Assembly (NCBI GenBank): GCA_030431255.1
Contig: JAUIJL010000012.1
Coordinates: forward strand, 124,001-188,000
Length of the DNA: 64,000 bases
Origin: Thermoanaerobaculia bacterium
GTDB lineage: Bacteria > Acidobacteriota > Thermoanaerobaculia > Multivoradales > J023
Direction of reading: 5' to 3'
Position numbers and translations under genes: made by a program. Below the pieces are notes generated by a model, which saw nothing but the letters and a program-made list of their open reading frames with translations, was not told the DNA's origin and made no database searches. Positions within the stretch are counted from its first letter, which is position 1. The number at the start of each line of letters is the position of its first letter. Positions 55,301 to 63,712 of the stretch are shown one piece after another.

Positions 55301-56528
55301 CCCCCTGACCTGCGCCGACGTCAAAGCGTCCTTCGAACGCATGCTGCGCCTGCCCAGGCCCGAGATTCACTACCTCTTTCTACCGATCGCCGGCGCCCAA
55401 GAGCTACGCGCCGGTGAGACGACCCATCTGCAGGGTATCCGCATCGTGTCGGACCGCAAGATGGTGATCGAGCTGAAGAGCCCGATGCCGCTCTTCCCGT
55501 CTCTCACCAGCCATCCTCTGACCGCCGTCTTGCCCGAGGGCATTGAGGTCTTGAACGCTTCGTGGCGGGCCGGCTGCGTGGGCACCGGCCCCTTCCGGGT
55601 CTTGCGGTTTACTCCAGGAGAACGCATTCTGTTGGAGCGGAATCCCGACTATTGGCGACCCGGATTTCCGTGTGCCGAGCGCTGGACCTGCAAATTCGGA
55701 GTGCCACCCCTACGGCATCTCGAGGAGTTCCGGGCGGGCAAGCTCACCTTGGCCTCGGACCTCCGACCCAGCGATGCCGAAGCCCTGCGCCGAGATCCCA
55801 AATTGGCCGCCGGATACCGAGAATCCCCGCGACTGGCCACCTATTTCTTGGTGTTCAACTCCGTTCAGGGACCCATGTCGGATCTCCAGGCGAGGAGAGG
55901 ATTCGCCCAGGCCCTCAACACAGCCCCAGCGGTCGCCGAAGCAGGCCGCCTGGCCTTGCCGGCAAGGGGTTTGATTCCCCCCGGCCTCTTGGGCGCCGGT
56001 CGGGACGTACTTCGCTATCCGCGAGGCGAGCCACCGAAGTCACGCCTGCGCTTGAGGGCGGCTCTCCACCCTGCTTTCGGCGGTCAATACTCGGCCTTTT
56101 GGCAGCAAATACGCATGGCAGCGGAACAAGCCAACGCCGACATCGATGCGATCGTTTTGGAGCCGCACCTGATCTTGGATCGCGCCCGGGAAGGAGCGGC
56201 CGACCTCGTCGCGTTTCGCTGGGTCGCGGACTATCCCGACACCGAAGGATTCGTCGGCAATCTTCTGCATTCCGACGAAGGGAGCTTGGCGGGTATTTGC
56301 GGTCATCCCACCATCGATCAATTGATCGAAAGGGGACGCCAGGAGACCGATCCGGGTCTGCGTCATGTGATCTATCGGGAGATCGAGGAGATACTGATCG
56401 AAGATGCGTTGATCCTGCCCCTCTTTCACGAGCAGATCTACCGCTTCTGCCACCCCGCCCTGCGGGGCTTCCGTTTCGGGACCAGCACCCCGGAGGTCCA
56501 CTACGACGAGCTCTTCCTCGATCGATGA
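52347..56528 (+). CDS. Ser/Thr kinase - AAA ATPase - helical - solute-binding (SBP_bac_5) fusion protein
   Basis: This 1393-aa protein lacks a signal peptide and any clear membrane helix. Residues about 1-270 are a Hanks kinase (ELGKGGMGVVYLA, VAVKML, HRDIKPENVMV, DFGLAR, GTLTYMSPEQI). About 305-650 is a STAND/AAA_16-type ATPase (Walker A GDMGMGKSR; FVGTLRPTE). About 650-900 is a helical repeat region. About 905-1390 is similar to family 5 solute-binding proteins of peptide ABC transporters (FHDGRPLTCADVKASFERML; GTGPFRVLRF; RRGFAQALN). A periplasmic-type ligand-binding domain in the cytoplasm on a STAND kinase is rare. It may sense peptides or other solutes. Start TTG 52347 is uncertain because no strong Shine-Dalgarno is seen. 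Confidence 0.9.
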   Translation: MIGSQLINRYEIVAELGKGGMGVVYLAKDPVLDRRVAVKMLPAGYMSKDTEDRLRREARLVARMDHPSITPVFDLGTHQGSLFVVMPVLRGETLRHLIDVGRLSLGDVLTIATQVADALDYSHAKGVIHRDIKPENVMVGRERGQLRARVMDFGLARDPLAHRSITQSGGIIGTLTYMSPEQIQAKPIDHRSDLYSLGAVLYECLSGHSPFTGPVHQLIVDIARDTPIPLSARIEVDPELQALVERCLAKDPPIRPRTGREIVQVLERCAARMEESQLTRAVAAPDRSAPKRWSSSTPLVGRKSEIKLIERCLTATREGERQMIIFEGDMGMGKSRLLREVGRLAAGRGIRCLRGRVADRRNAPVFQAFFECLQEYYRTKESSGRTSGMADFSDLAADLLTHVPIFREVDELRVHLNDSSPVALPKAGDSSFVFELLARMVSRISGGHPLVLLFENLHLGDDTIEALDYIMNRLRPTPTLFVGTLRPTEVERGHPVQALLRGLASDPKVYRVPVGPLSRDDLTKLLRDQLAEGELTTELVQHLLDTSEGNPLFALELVKSLRDSDEIHLDASGNWVLDQRVGLSSSNLPTTVKEVVEKQLEGLSPAVLRILQVAAVIGRSFDFEDLEMMLEGHQDSDLESVIDDLVEQSILAEDRRSRSDRLAFTSGLVRDVLYLQVPRRKRRRLHRRLARWLEKRHHGKVERVQAELVHHCAEGNLGAETVRYGLDLAEREIFSHRYEEAARAASTALEFVDDDEIDDPALVRGRLLLLLAKAERSLGRFERALDHGNEALEVLEVRDTEAAAVALHLLAETAWQARRIETARRWVDRGVEAAREAQAEGVLRDLLVLGATLANLRGEHDRARAHIREAEVVKTQIEESVDNEINPLLTSGLFGSESGVIENPLKRSWTGGELRIAFPGRLDTLDPVAATLSEGVEIIPHVFETLTRMEDGAITTPWLAERFETEDSGRTFEVILREARFHDGRPLTCADVKASFERMLRLPRPEIHYLFLPIAGAQELRAGETTHLQGIRIVSDRKMVIELKSPMPLFPSLTSHPLTAVLPEGIEVLNASWRAGCVGTGPFRVLRFTPGERILLERNPDYWRPGFPCAERWTCKFGVPPLRHLEEFRAGKLTLASDLRPSDAEALRRDPKLAAGYRESPRLATYFLVFNSVQGPMSDLQARRGFAQALNTAPAVAEAGRLALPARGLIPPGLLGAGRDVLRYPRGEPPKSRLRLRAALHPAFGGQYSAFWQQIRMAAEQANADIDAIVLEPHLILDRAREGAADLVAFRWVADYPDTEGFVGNLLHSDEGSLAGICGHPTIDQLIERGRQETDPGLRHVIYREIEEILIEDALILPLFHEQIYRFCHPALRGFRFGTSTPEVHYDELFLDR

Positions 56529-56549
56529 CCCCCCACCCGAGGCCGAGCT

Positions 56550-57038
56550 TCAGCGTCGACGCGGTGTGCGGGTCGCCTTGAGAGTCACGGGCACGAGAAA
56601 GAAGAGGCCGAACACACAGGCCGAGTAGAAGGGCACGAAGGGGGCAACAGCGTGGGCCGAAGACGGGGCCATGGCCCGCAGCAGAAAGAGAAGGCTTAGG
56701 GGACCGACCCCGTAGACACCGAACAACCTCTTGCCGAATAGCCCTCCGGGCAAGGTCGAGCGCCGGAGCATGTAGACATTTCCCGTGGTCCAACCCAGAA
56801 CCGCGGCCACGCTATAGAGACGATACAAATCGAGATCGAGCCATCCCGCCAGCGGTAGCAGACCGGCAAACGCCAGAAATACGATCACCCAAGCCGCCGA
56901 GAAGAAGCTCGCCAACCAGATCTCGTAGCGCAGCTTGAGCTTCGAAGGGGCTCCCGGCCCGGGGGTGAGCCCCTTCGTTGAGACCTCGTCCGACGGGAGC
57001 TCGTGCTCGGAGCCCTCATGCTTCGGGACCTCGGTCAT
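56550..57038 (-). CDS. Hypothetical integral membrane protein
   Basis: This 162-aa protein has a soluble acidic N-terminus of about 30 residues and four predicted membrane helices (FFSAAWVIVFLAFAGLL, YSVAAVLGWTTGNVYML, VGPLSLLFLLRAM, VFGLFFLVPVTL). No family is recognised. The stop faces the fusion-kinase gene tail-to-tail, 21 bases apart. It lies 21 bases after gcvH on the same strand, so it may be cotranscribed with gcvT-gcvH. Confidence 0.75.
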   Translation of the reverse strand: MTEVPKHEGSEHELPSDEVSTKGLTPGPGAPSKLKLRYEIWLASFFSAAWVIVFLAFAGLLPLAGWLDLDLYRLYSVAAVLGWTTGNVYMLRRSTLPGGLFGKRLFGVYGVGPLSLLFLLRAMAPSSAHAVAPFVPFYSACVFGLFFLVPVTLKATRTPRRR

Positions 57039-57059
57039 CGAAGATCCCGAAGCCAGGGA

Positions 57060-57443
57060 TCAGCTGTCACCGGACGCGAAGTCCGCATATTTTTCCGCGC
57101 TCATCAAATCGCTCAGATCGGTCCCTGAAGCCATCCGAATCTTGCAGATCCAACCCCTTTTATGGGGATCTTCGTTGATCAGCTCCGGGGAGTCGTCGAG
57201 CTCCGAGTTCACCTCGATGATCTCTCCGCTCAATGGTGTGTAAATCTCGGCCACCGCTTTCACCGACTCGATGGTGCCGATCTCATCACCCTTCTCGAAA
57301 GTATCGCCGACATTCGGAAGCTCGACAAACACAACCTCTCCAAGCTCTTCTTGGGCGAATTTGGTAATGCCAAGGGTGCACACGTCCTCGTCGACATGGA
57401 GCCATTCGTGCTCTTCGGAATAAAGATAACTTTCGGGATACAT
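57060..57443 (-). CDS. gcvH: Glycine cleavage system H protein
   Basis: This 127-aa lipoyl carrier moves the aminomethyl group between the P, T and L proteins in glycine cleavage. The lipoylated Lys is in IGTIESVKAVAEIY, and SEEHEWLHV and YTPLSGEIIEVN are typical. The start is ATG 57443 (MYPESYLYS) with AGGA and GAGGAA upstream; an earlier in-frame ATG would add 9 residues. It lies 113 bases after gcvT. gcvP and the dihydrolipoyl dehydrogenase gene are not in the window. Confidence 0.96.
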   Translation of the reverse strand: MYPESYLYSEEHEWLHVDEDVCTLGITKFAQEELGEVVFVELPNVGDTFEKGDEIGTIESVKAVAEIYTPLSGEIIEVNSELDDSPELINEDPHKRGWICKIRMASGTDLSDLMSAEKYADFASGDS

Positions 57444-57556
57444 CCTAGTTCCTCGTTGGTTGCTGACCATCTCTCAGAACCTCGGCCCGACCGGCCGTGG
57501 CCCGTCAACGTCAAATCTCGTCAAGGTCAAATCTATGGTGAGTCTGTGCGGCCTGG

Positions 57557-58660
57557 TCACGAACGCTTGTAGAAGGGCATCTCCACCACTTCCGCGTCCA
57601 AGACCCGCTTTCGGACCTCGATCTGCAGCTCGGTGCCCACCTCCGACAGCTCGGTGGGCACATAGGCCGTGCCGATGGCTTTCTGTAGGGTCGGCCCGAA
57701 GGTACCGCTACACACCTCGCCCACGGCCTCGCCGTCGCGCAAGATCCGGTGTCCTTGGCGAGCAATGCCCTTGGACTTGACCTCGAAACCCACCAATTTG
57801 CGGTCCACCCCTTCGGCCTTCTGCCGTGCCAGCACCTCACTCCCCAAGAAGTCCCCCTTCTTGAGCTTCACCGTCCAACCGAGACCGGCTTCATAAGCGG
57901 TCGTCGTGCGGTTGATCTCGTGGCCGTAAAGAGCCATTCCGGCCTCCAGCCGCAGGGTGTCGCGGGCACCGAGGCCCGCCGGCAAAAGACCGTCGGCGGC
58001 GCCCACCTCGATCAGCTTGCGCCAAACCGTCGGGGCGTCCTCGGGAGCCAGGTAGAGCTCGAAACCCAGCTCACCGGTATATCCGGTGCGGGAGATCAAG
58101 CAATCGGCGCCCGCGACTTTTTGATCTTGCAGGAACCAATAGTAGGCCAAGCCGTCGAGCTCGGCATCGGTCACACGGGCCAGAATTTCGGGAGCTTTGG
58201 GGCCTTGCAGCGCGATCAACGCATATCGATCGGAGTGGTTCTCGATCTCACAACCCGGATGGGGTTGGGACACGATGTGCTCGAAGTCGTCGTCGATATT
58301 GGAAGCGTTGACCACCAAGAGGAAATCGTCTTCGGCGAGGCGATAGACCAAAAGATCGTCGATGTAGCCGGCCTCGGCGGTCAACAAACCACTGTAATGG
58401 GCTTGGCCGATCTTCAGCCGCGAAACGTTGTTGGGGGTCAAACCCTGAAGGAAATCCAGGGCCCCTTCACCGCGGACACGAATCTCACCCATGTGAGAGA
58501 CGTCGAAGAGACCGGCCGCCGTTCGCACGGCCCGATGCTCGTCGATTTCGGAACCATATTTGACCGGCATCAGCCAGCCGGCGAAGTCCACCATTTTGGC
58601 CTTGGCTTCTACGTGGACGTCGTAGAGCGGCGTTTTCTTCGCGCCGGTAGCTTCCGACAT
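57557..58660 (-). CDS. gcvT: Glycine cleavage system aminomethyltransferase (T protein)
   Basis: This 367-aa folate-dependent protein receives the aminomethyl group from GcvH and makes 5,10-methylene-tetrahydrofolate. Motifs include YDVHVEAKAKMVDFAGWLMPV, GLFDVSHMGEI, FLQGLTPNNV, GYTGELGFELYL and LGARDTLRLEAGMALYGHEI. The start is ATG 58660 (MSEATGAKKTPLYDV), with GGAG about 10 bases upstream; the longer frame to 58792 is not supported. It is the first gene of gcvT-gcvH, divergent from the ECF sigma factor at 58825. Confidence 0.96.
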   Translation of the reverse strand: MSEATGAKKTPLYDVHVEAKAKMVDFAGWLMPVKYGSEIDEHRAVRTAAGLFDVSHMGEIRVRGEGALDFLQGLTPNNVSRLKIGQAHYSGLLTAEAGYIDDLLVYRLAEDDFLLVVNASNIDDDFEHIVSQPHPGCEIENHSDRYALIALQGPKAPEILARVTDAELDGLAYYWFLQDQKVAGADCLISRTGYTGELGFELYLAPEDAPTVWRKLIEVGAADGLLPAGLGARDTLRLEAGMALYGHEINRTTTAYEAGLGWTVKLKKGDFLGSEVLARQKAEGVDRKLVGFEVKSKGIARQGHRILRDGEAVGEVCSGTFGPTLQKAIGTAYVPTELSEVGTELQIEVRKRVLDAEVVEMPFYKRS

Positions 58661-58824
58661 ATCTTGCTGTCTCCGGTTCGGACCCGGGGGTCGTTGGTGT
58701 GTGAATCGGCGTTGACGCGCGGACCTTATCACGGGCCGCGGGCCGCGGCTGAACCAGGAAAAACGTGACCGTTCGGTGACCCTCGCGAGCATCGGCGGTA
58801 GGATGGGGCCAGGAGGTATGCCGA

Positions 58825-59679
58825 GTGACGGTCGACGTTTCGAATCCAGATTCCAGCCATAACGCGGTGGATTGGACCGCCCTCAACGCCGAGGACGCCC
58901 TGCCCAAATTGCTCGACGCCCACGGCCCGCGGATCTACCGTTTAGCGACCAAGCTCTGCGGCAACCCCACGGAGGCCGAGGACTTGGTGCAGGACGTCTT
59001 CCTGCAAGCTTTCCGCAAATGGCATCAATTCCAGGGACAATCGAGCCCGTCCACCTGGCTCTACACCATTGCCGCTCGCGCCTGTACCCGCCGCAAACGT
59101 CGACGTTCCGGCGAGCCGGCCGAGCTGACGCCCCTGTCGGAGCTCGATTCCCTCTCGCGGTCCCCCATGGAAGGACCGGTGCTCGATCTGGCTCCCGCCA
59201 CGGTGAATCCCCTCGATCAACAGATCCAACGGCAAGCCAAGGAGGCGGTAGAAGAGGCGCTGGGCCGACTACCTTTGGGTTATCGCATCGCGCTCGTGCT
59301 GAAGGACATCGTCGAGCTCTCGACGCCGCAGATCGCCGGCATCCTCGGTCTCAAGCCGGCGACGGTCAAAACCCGCGTTCATCGGGCCAGATTGCTGGTC
59401 CGCGACCACATGCTCCACCACAGCGATCTGCCACAGAAAGAAGTGCCACCCACCGTCTACAGCAAACGGATTTGCATGGACCTGCTGAAGGCCAAGCAGG
59501 AGGCCCTCGACCGGGGCGTGCCTTTTCCCGTGCGCAACGAGGAAGTGTGCACCCGATGCGAAGCCTTCTTCGACGGTCTCGATTTCACCCACGGAGTCTG
59601 CCGAGCGCTCGGCGAAGGTGAGCTTCCGCCGAGCCTACGGCAGGAGCTGGAATCCCTCTTCGCATCTCCCCAGGACTGA
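58825..59679 (+). CDS. ECF-type sigma factor with Cys-containing C-terminal extension
   Basis: This 284-aa protein has region 2 (YRLATKLCGNPTEAEDLVQDVFLQAFRKW), a long linker and region 4 (EEALGRLPLGYRIALVLKDIVELSTPQIAGILGLKPATVKTRVHRAR), followed by about 85 extra residues. The extension carries ICMDLLKAKQEALD and VCTRCEAFF...VCRAL, four Cys that could form a zinc site similar to anti-sigma domains. The start is GTG 58825, 8 bases after a perfect AGGAGG; an ATG at 58818 is out of frame. No separate anti-sigma gene is adjacent, so the tail may regulate in cis. Confidence 0.9.
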   Translation: MTVDVSNPDSSHNAVDWTALNAEDALPKLLDAHGPRIYRLATKLCGNPTEAEDLVQDVFLQAFRKWHQFQGQSSPSTWLYTIAARACTRRKRRRSGEPAELTPLSELDSLSRSPMEGPVLDLAPATVNPLDQQIQRQAKEAVEEALGRLPLGYRIALVLKDIVELSTPQIAGILGLKPATVKTRVHRARLLVRDHMLHHSDLPQKEVPPTVYSKRICMDLLKAKQEALDRGVPFPVRNEEVCTRCEAFFDGLDFTHGVCRALGEGELPPSLRQELESLFASPQD

Positions 59680-59680
59680 G

Positions 59681-59706
59681 GGGGTCTAGCAGGGCTGCTA
59701 GAACCC
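59681..59706. terminator. Hairpin between convergent genes
   Basis: TCTAGCAG (59685-59692) / CTGCTAGA (59695-59702) forms a perfect stem with G-rich and C-rich flanks that extend it (GGG/CCC). It sits between the ECF sigma stop and the lipoprotein gene stop. There is no T-tract, so it would be a weak bidirectional terminator. Confidence 0.35.
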
Positions 59707-61857
59707 TTCCGGTTTGCCTTGAATCGGACCGCGCACCAGGGAGAGATAAGTGCGCTCGATGTTGCCGCTGACATCGGCTCGGACCAAGGCTTCGGCTTGC
59801 AGGTCGCCGATCCACAGCTTTCCGTCGGGCATGACCCGCAAGGTCGTCGGGTGCTGCAGGCTCTGGCAATCCACATGGACCTCCGGTACTGCGCAAGCCT
59901 CGTCGCAGTTGAATCTCCAAACCCGGCGATTCAAGGCGTCGGCAACGTAAAGGCGACGACGCCATTTGTCGTATTCGACGGCCGTCGGCCAGCCCAAGCC
60001 GTCCACCAACCATTGAGCGATACCCGTGCCCAAGTCCACGCGGTACACGGTGCCTTTGCCGTCGACGGCGAAAAGCGCATTCTCCCCCGATTGATGGACC
60101 AAGAGGGCCACCCGCTCAGAGTGCTCCAACACGGCGGCCGCGAACGGCTCGGGGCGCCTCCCCCCTCGCTCGGTCAGGTCCACTTGCCAAATGACGTTCG
60201 AATCTTGCTCGACCAAGAATCCTCGGCGACCGGGCACGTCCGCCGTCATGCTGACGAAACGCCGCTCACTGCGGAGCTGCCGCGTGTCCACCACTTCGAT
60301 CCGCTCGTCGTGCAGACGCACGACCCGGAATAGGGTGGTGTAGGAGCCGTTGCGAGATCGTCGACGACGGTTGGCCGAAATATACTCACCGTCCTCGTAA
60401 GCGAGGCCGATGCCGCCCTGGGGATCTAGCTCAGGCGGCAGACAAGAAAAGAATCTAGGATGGCCACCTCGCTCCGGCACCCGATAAAGCCGCCGAGAAC
60501 GATCGAGAAATAGGATCTCCCCATGGTCCGTGGTCGCCAAACCCAACGGACGAATTCCGTCCTCCCGCCGAAGACGCGTCCGGGAATCGGGATCCAGGGC
60601 GCCCGTCGCGTTCATCAGCGCCGCGATCATGCTGTAGGCGTTGTAATGAAATACTTTCGCATGATCTGGAATCAGGCTCTTCGGCACCCGCATAATCCAA
60701 TAAGGGGTGTCGTTATAGGCTTGTAGACGGCGCTTGATCTTGAATAGGTGGTGCTCGCCCCGGAATTGAATCACCGGCTGTTGGGTGACCGGGTCGAAAA
60801 CCCACCGTGCGGCGTCGCTGTCCTCAAAAATCCGCAGCCGATCGTCCCGATGGACCGAGGAGAGGGGCTCTTCCGTGACCCGATGGCTGTGCAGGTTCTG
60901 GTGATGGCCGGCGGTTTGTACCGTGAAAGACTTTTGGGTGGCGTTGGCACCGCAATAGTCACCGCCGTATTCTCGATAGGCCTTCCGACTGGCGAGCACG
61001 CTCAAACCCATGGGATAGAAAACCCCGGTGGCCCAATCTCCTTCGGAGGTGACGGACACCACCAAGGGCATCTCGCGACGAATCCCTTGGTTGTCCTCCC
61101 GGTAGAGCTTCAACCGATTGCGCTCCAACGACTCGACGAATTGCTTGGCGTGAATGGCCGGTGAGGCGGGATTCAGCAACATCACCAGGTCGGCGGGAAA
61201 GTCGAAGCTGGTGGCGTGCTCGGCACCGGGCGCGAACAACGAGCCGATCAGAGCCTGGCTGAGGGTTCGCTCGACCACCAAACCACCGAAAGAATGGCCG
61301 ATCAGCACTACCCTGGAGCGGGAATTGTGCTTGGCCGCCGACAGCAAACGGTAAACCGTGCTGGTCGCCGTGATGCCGGCCACACGATTGGCCGCTTGGC
61401 GGCGATTAAAGAAGCTCATCACATTCCACGGACCCTTCAACAGCTTGCCCCGCCAAGCGATGTAGATCCCGATCACCGGCTGTGGGTACTCTTCCTCGGG
61501 CCGAGACTCGGCGATCATGCTGAGCAGCTGCTGTTGGCCACGAACATTTCCGCCGTGGATTTCGTTGGCGGTCGAGGCGTCGTGATTCCAGCCGTGAACG
61601 AAGATATTGACCAACGCTCCTTTGGGGTGGTGGGCCGCGGATTCCAACACATCGAGCGCCAGCTCCAGCTGGCGCGGTGACCACAGCTCACCCTGGTCGT
61701 CGATCTCCACGAAAATCTGGGTGAAATCGTCGTATTTCACCACGTTCAAGGGCCTGTGCAGCTGGTGGGGCACACAAGAGCCCAGGCTCAGACTCGCGGC
61801 TAGCACCACCAACACGACCACGAGCCGGAGGCCGTCTGTCTCAAAGCAATCGCTCAT
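59698..61857 (-). CDS. Lipoprotein with alpha/beta-hydrolase and beta-propeller domains
   Basis: This 719-aa protein begins with a lipoprotein signal (VVVLVVLAASLSLGSC; likely acylated Cys at about residue 26). An alpha/beta-hydrolase domain at about 70-330 has VNIFVHGWNHDAS and nucleophile elbow GHSFGG, resembling DUF900-type hydrolases. From about 430 a series of beta-strand repeats such as ALFAVDGKGTVYRVDLG and RRLYVADALNRRVWRFN suggests an NHL/SMP-30-like propeller. ATG 61857 overlaps the stop of the DUF4917 gene (ATGA), so both proteins are made from one mRNA. It is probably envelope-located. The substrate is unknown. Confidence 0.82.
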   Translation of the reverse strand: MSDCFETDGLRLVVVLVVLAASLSLGSCVPHQLHRPLNVVKYDDFTQIFVEIDDQGELWSPRQLELALDVLESAAHHPKGALVNIFVHGWNHDASTANEIHGGNVRGQQQLLSMIAESRPEEEYPQPVIGIYIAWRGKLLKGPWNVMSFFNRRQAANRVAGITATSTVYRLLSAAKHNSRSRVVLIGHSFGGLVVERTLSQALIGSLFAPGAEHATSFDFPADLVMLLNPASPAIHAKQFVESLERNRLKLYREDNQGIRREMPLVVSVTSEGDWATGVFYPMGLSVLASRKAYREYGGDYCGANATQKSFTVQTAGHHQNLHSHRVTEEPLSSVHRDDRLRIFEDSDAARWVFDPVTQQPVIQFRGEHHLFKIKRRLQAYNDTPYWIMRVPKSLIPDHAKVFHYNAYSMIAALMNATGALDPDSRTRLRREDGIRPLGLATTDHGEILFLDRSRRLYRVPERGGHPRFFSCLPPELDPQGGIGLAYEDGEYISANRRRRSRNGSYTTLFRVVRLHDERIEVVDTRQLRSERRFVSMTADVPGRRGFLVEQDSNVIWQVDLTERGGRRPEPFAAAVLEHSERVALLVHQSGENALFAVDGKGTVYRVDLGTGIAQWLVDGLGWPTAVEYDKWRRRLYVADALNRRVWRFNCDEACAVPEVHVDCQSLQHPTTLRVMPDGKLWIGDLQAEALVRADVSGNIERTYLSLVRGPIQGKPEGF

Positions 61858-62891
61858 CCCCAAACCTTCGCTGAGCAGCTGTCGAAGAGCTGAACCGAGA
61901 GATCTGCCGGCCCCGGCTCACGCAATGCGGCAGCTGTTTCTTCCAATCGCTTGCCGATGGTCTGCATTTGCAAATTCCCGGACGACCCGGCATCTCCATA
62001 GACGCTCAAATACACCCGCCGTAGGCGAGGATTGCCCGCCAGAGCATTGAAAATATGCTGATCCGACTCACCGAGACTGAGGCCGAAAACCACCAAGTCT
62101 CCCTCGATCGAGCGTAGCTTGTTGAAGCAGAAGCTCAGATAGTCGTTGCTGTCGATAGCCTGCCGCTTTTGCTCCGGTCGTCCCGCCGCCACGAATAGGG
62201 GCTCTCCTCCTTGGTCGAAGACGCCGTTGATCTGCTGCACCAACGGACGATTGGTCCCGCGGACCAGCTTGCGGGTTTCGCCTTCGCGGGTATACAGATG
62301 CAGCGCCCCGTGGAGATACATCAAATTGACATTCACCGTGGGATCGAATCTGCCGAAATCGTTCGGATCCTCCCTTCTGAAACCGTCTTGAAACCGGTAC
62401 GAGCCCGACTCCGATTTCGGATTGTTCTTCATCACGATCCAATAGAGCAGCAAATCGTAATTGGTGGTGAAGACCGTTCGAAAACGGCCGAGAAAATCCA
62501 CCGCGCTACGGCTCCGTCCCTCGCGAGAGTCATCGATTTGAGACGGGCTGCGCAGATGATCCAAGGCGATGGCTCGCACCATGGCCCGGCGGGTGGCGGT
62601 GTGCGCCTTCTCGAGCTCGGAGGGCGTTCCTCCCCCCAGACGCTCTCCCACCCAAAGGCTGTCTTCGAGGATCTGCATGACCTGCTCGACATTGGCCGTA
62701 TTGAGCCGGTCCATCAGCTCGACCGACACCTTGGGTAGACGGCCCGAGAGATTTTTCTTCAACGCCCGATAGCTGTAACCGGGATGACAGGCGACGGAGA
62801 AACCGTTACCGACCAAAAGGCACGGCTCCATGCCGGCGCCGGCGGTATCCAGCTCTTCCAGCACCTGCTCGAATCTCAAGGCTCCTGCCAT
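61854..62891 (-). CDS. SIR2-like domain protein, DUF4917 family
   Basis: This 345-aa protein has features of the SIR2-like fold: N-terminal nucleotide-binding CLLVGNGFSVAC, central FTTNYDLLLYW, LHGALHLY, and VVFGLSLGESDQHIF near the end. DUF4917 and AbiH-like relatives are often found in defence settings, where SIR2-like domains degrade NAD+, though many members are uncharacterised. The start is ATG 62891 with GAGGAGGAG upstream. It is coupled to the lipoprotein hydrolase gene and lies between two ECF sigma genes, with its start 198 bases from the divergent ECF start. No transposase or other defence gene is nearby, so a defence role is only possible. Confidence 0.8.
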   Translation of the reverse strand: MAGALRFEQVLEELDTAGAGMEPCLLVGNGFSVACHPGYSYRALKKNLSGRLPKVSVELMDRLNTANVEQVMQILEDSLWVGERLGGGTPSELEKAHTATRRAMVRAIALDHLRSPSQIDDSREGRSRSAVDFLGRFRTVFTTNYDLLLYWIVMKNNPKSESGSYRFQDGFRREDPNDFGRFDPTVNVNLMYLHGALHLYTREGETRKLVRGTNRPLVQQINGVFDQGGEPLFVAAGRPEQKRQAIDSNDYLSFCFNKLRSIEGDLVVFGLSLGESDQHIFNALAGNPRLRRVYLSVYGDAGSSGNLQMQTIGKRLEETAAALREPGPADLSVQLFDSCSAKVWG

Positions 62892-63088
62892 CGGCTCCTC
62901 CTCGATGCCGGTGCCGGGATCTCGAAACGAAGGACCCCGAGAGACGCGGCGCCAACGGGCTTCGTGTGTCCAACACCCGTGTGACCATGGGACAATTCTT
63001 CAGTTTGCTTGATCAACATCCCGCGCGGATCAAAAAATTTCCGACTCGGGAGAACTTTTTTCCGCAAGCTTTCGTCTACGGGAACGAG

Positions 63089-63712
63089 ATGGCCAACGTC
63101 ACCACCCACCCCGACCTGCACCTCGCCCGCCGGGCCGCCAAAGCGGATCCCGCGGCCTGGGACGAAATCATCGCCCGCTACGGGGAGCGCATCTACAACC
63201 TCGCCTACCGCTTCACCGGCAACAACGGCGAGGCCGAGGAGCTGACCCAGGACATCTTCCTCAAGCTCTATTCCAATCTGAGCCGCTACCGGGGCGATGT
63301 TCCCCTGGTGGCCTGGTCTCTGAGGCTTTCGCGCAATTTATGCATCGATCACTTTCGACACCATCGTTTACGCCAGCAATCGGAAGTGGTTTCTGAAGAG
63401 GTCTTGCAGCATCTACCCAATACCGACGACCCCCATCAACATTCTTGGCTGCGTGAGCGGCGTCGATTGGTCCACCGTACCCTCGCTCAGATGCCCGAGG
63501 ACCAAGCCACCGTGGTGCTGCTTCGGGACCTCCAGGGTATGTCTTACGACGAGGTCTCCGTCTTTCTCGACCTGCCCGTGGGCACCGTCAAATCAAGACT
63601 CAATCGCGCTCGCCGGGAGCTGATCCAACGGCTCAAAGAGCACCTGCGCGCCGCGGAGCCCGCATCGAAAGAAGCGCCGGGCGATGAGCCGCTAAGGGAG
63701 TCGTCATGCTGA
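63089..63712 (+). CDS. ECF-type RNA polymerase sigma factor
   Basis: This 207-aa protein has region 2 (YGERIYNLAYRFTGNNGEAEELTQDIFLKLY) and region 4 (LAQMPEDQATVVLLRDLQGMSYDEVSVFLDLPVGTVKSRLNRARREL). It would recruit RNA polymerase to stress or envelope promoters. The frame is open to GTG 62966, but the part before ATG 63089 (MANVTTHPDL) lacks sigma-like sequence. The next gene overlaps its end by 7 bases. Confidence 0.93.
   Translation: MANVTTHPDLHLARRAAKADPAAWDEIIARYGERIYNLAYRFTGNNGEAEELTQDIFLKLYSNLSRYRGDVPLVAWSLRLSRNLCIDHFRHHRLRQQSEVVSEEVLQHLPNTDDPHQHSWLRERRRLVHRTLAQMPEDQATVVLLRDLQGMSYDEVSVFLDLPVGTVKSRLNRARRELIQRLKEHLRAAEPASKEAPGDEPLRESSC

Noticed and set aside
59698-62891. Calling the SIR2-like/hydrolase pair a defence system outright
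   Set aside because: No neighbouring defence genes, integrase or anomalous composition; the hydrolase is a predicted lipoprotein. Kept as a hypothesis only.
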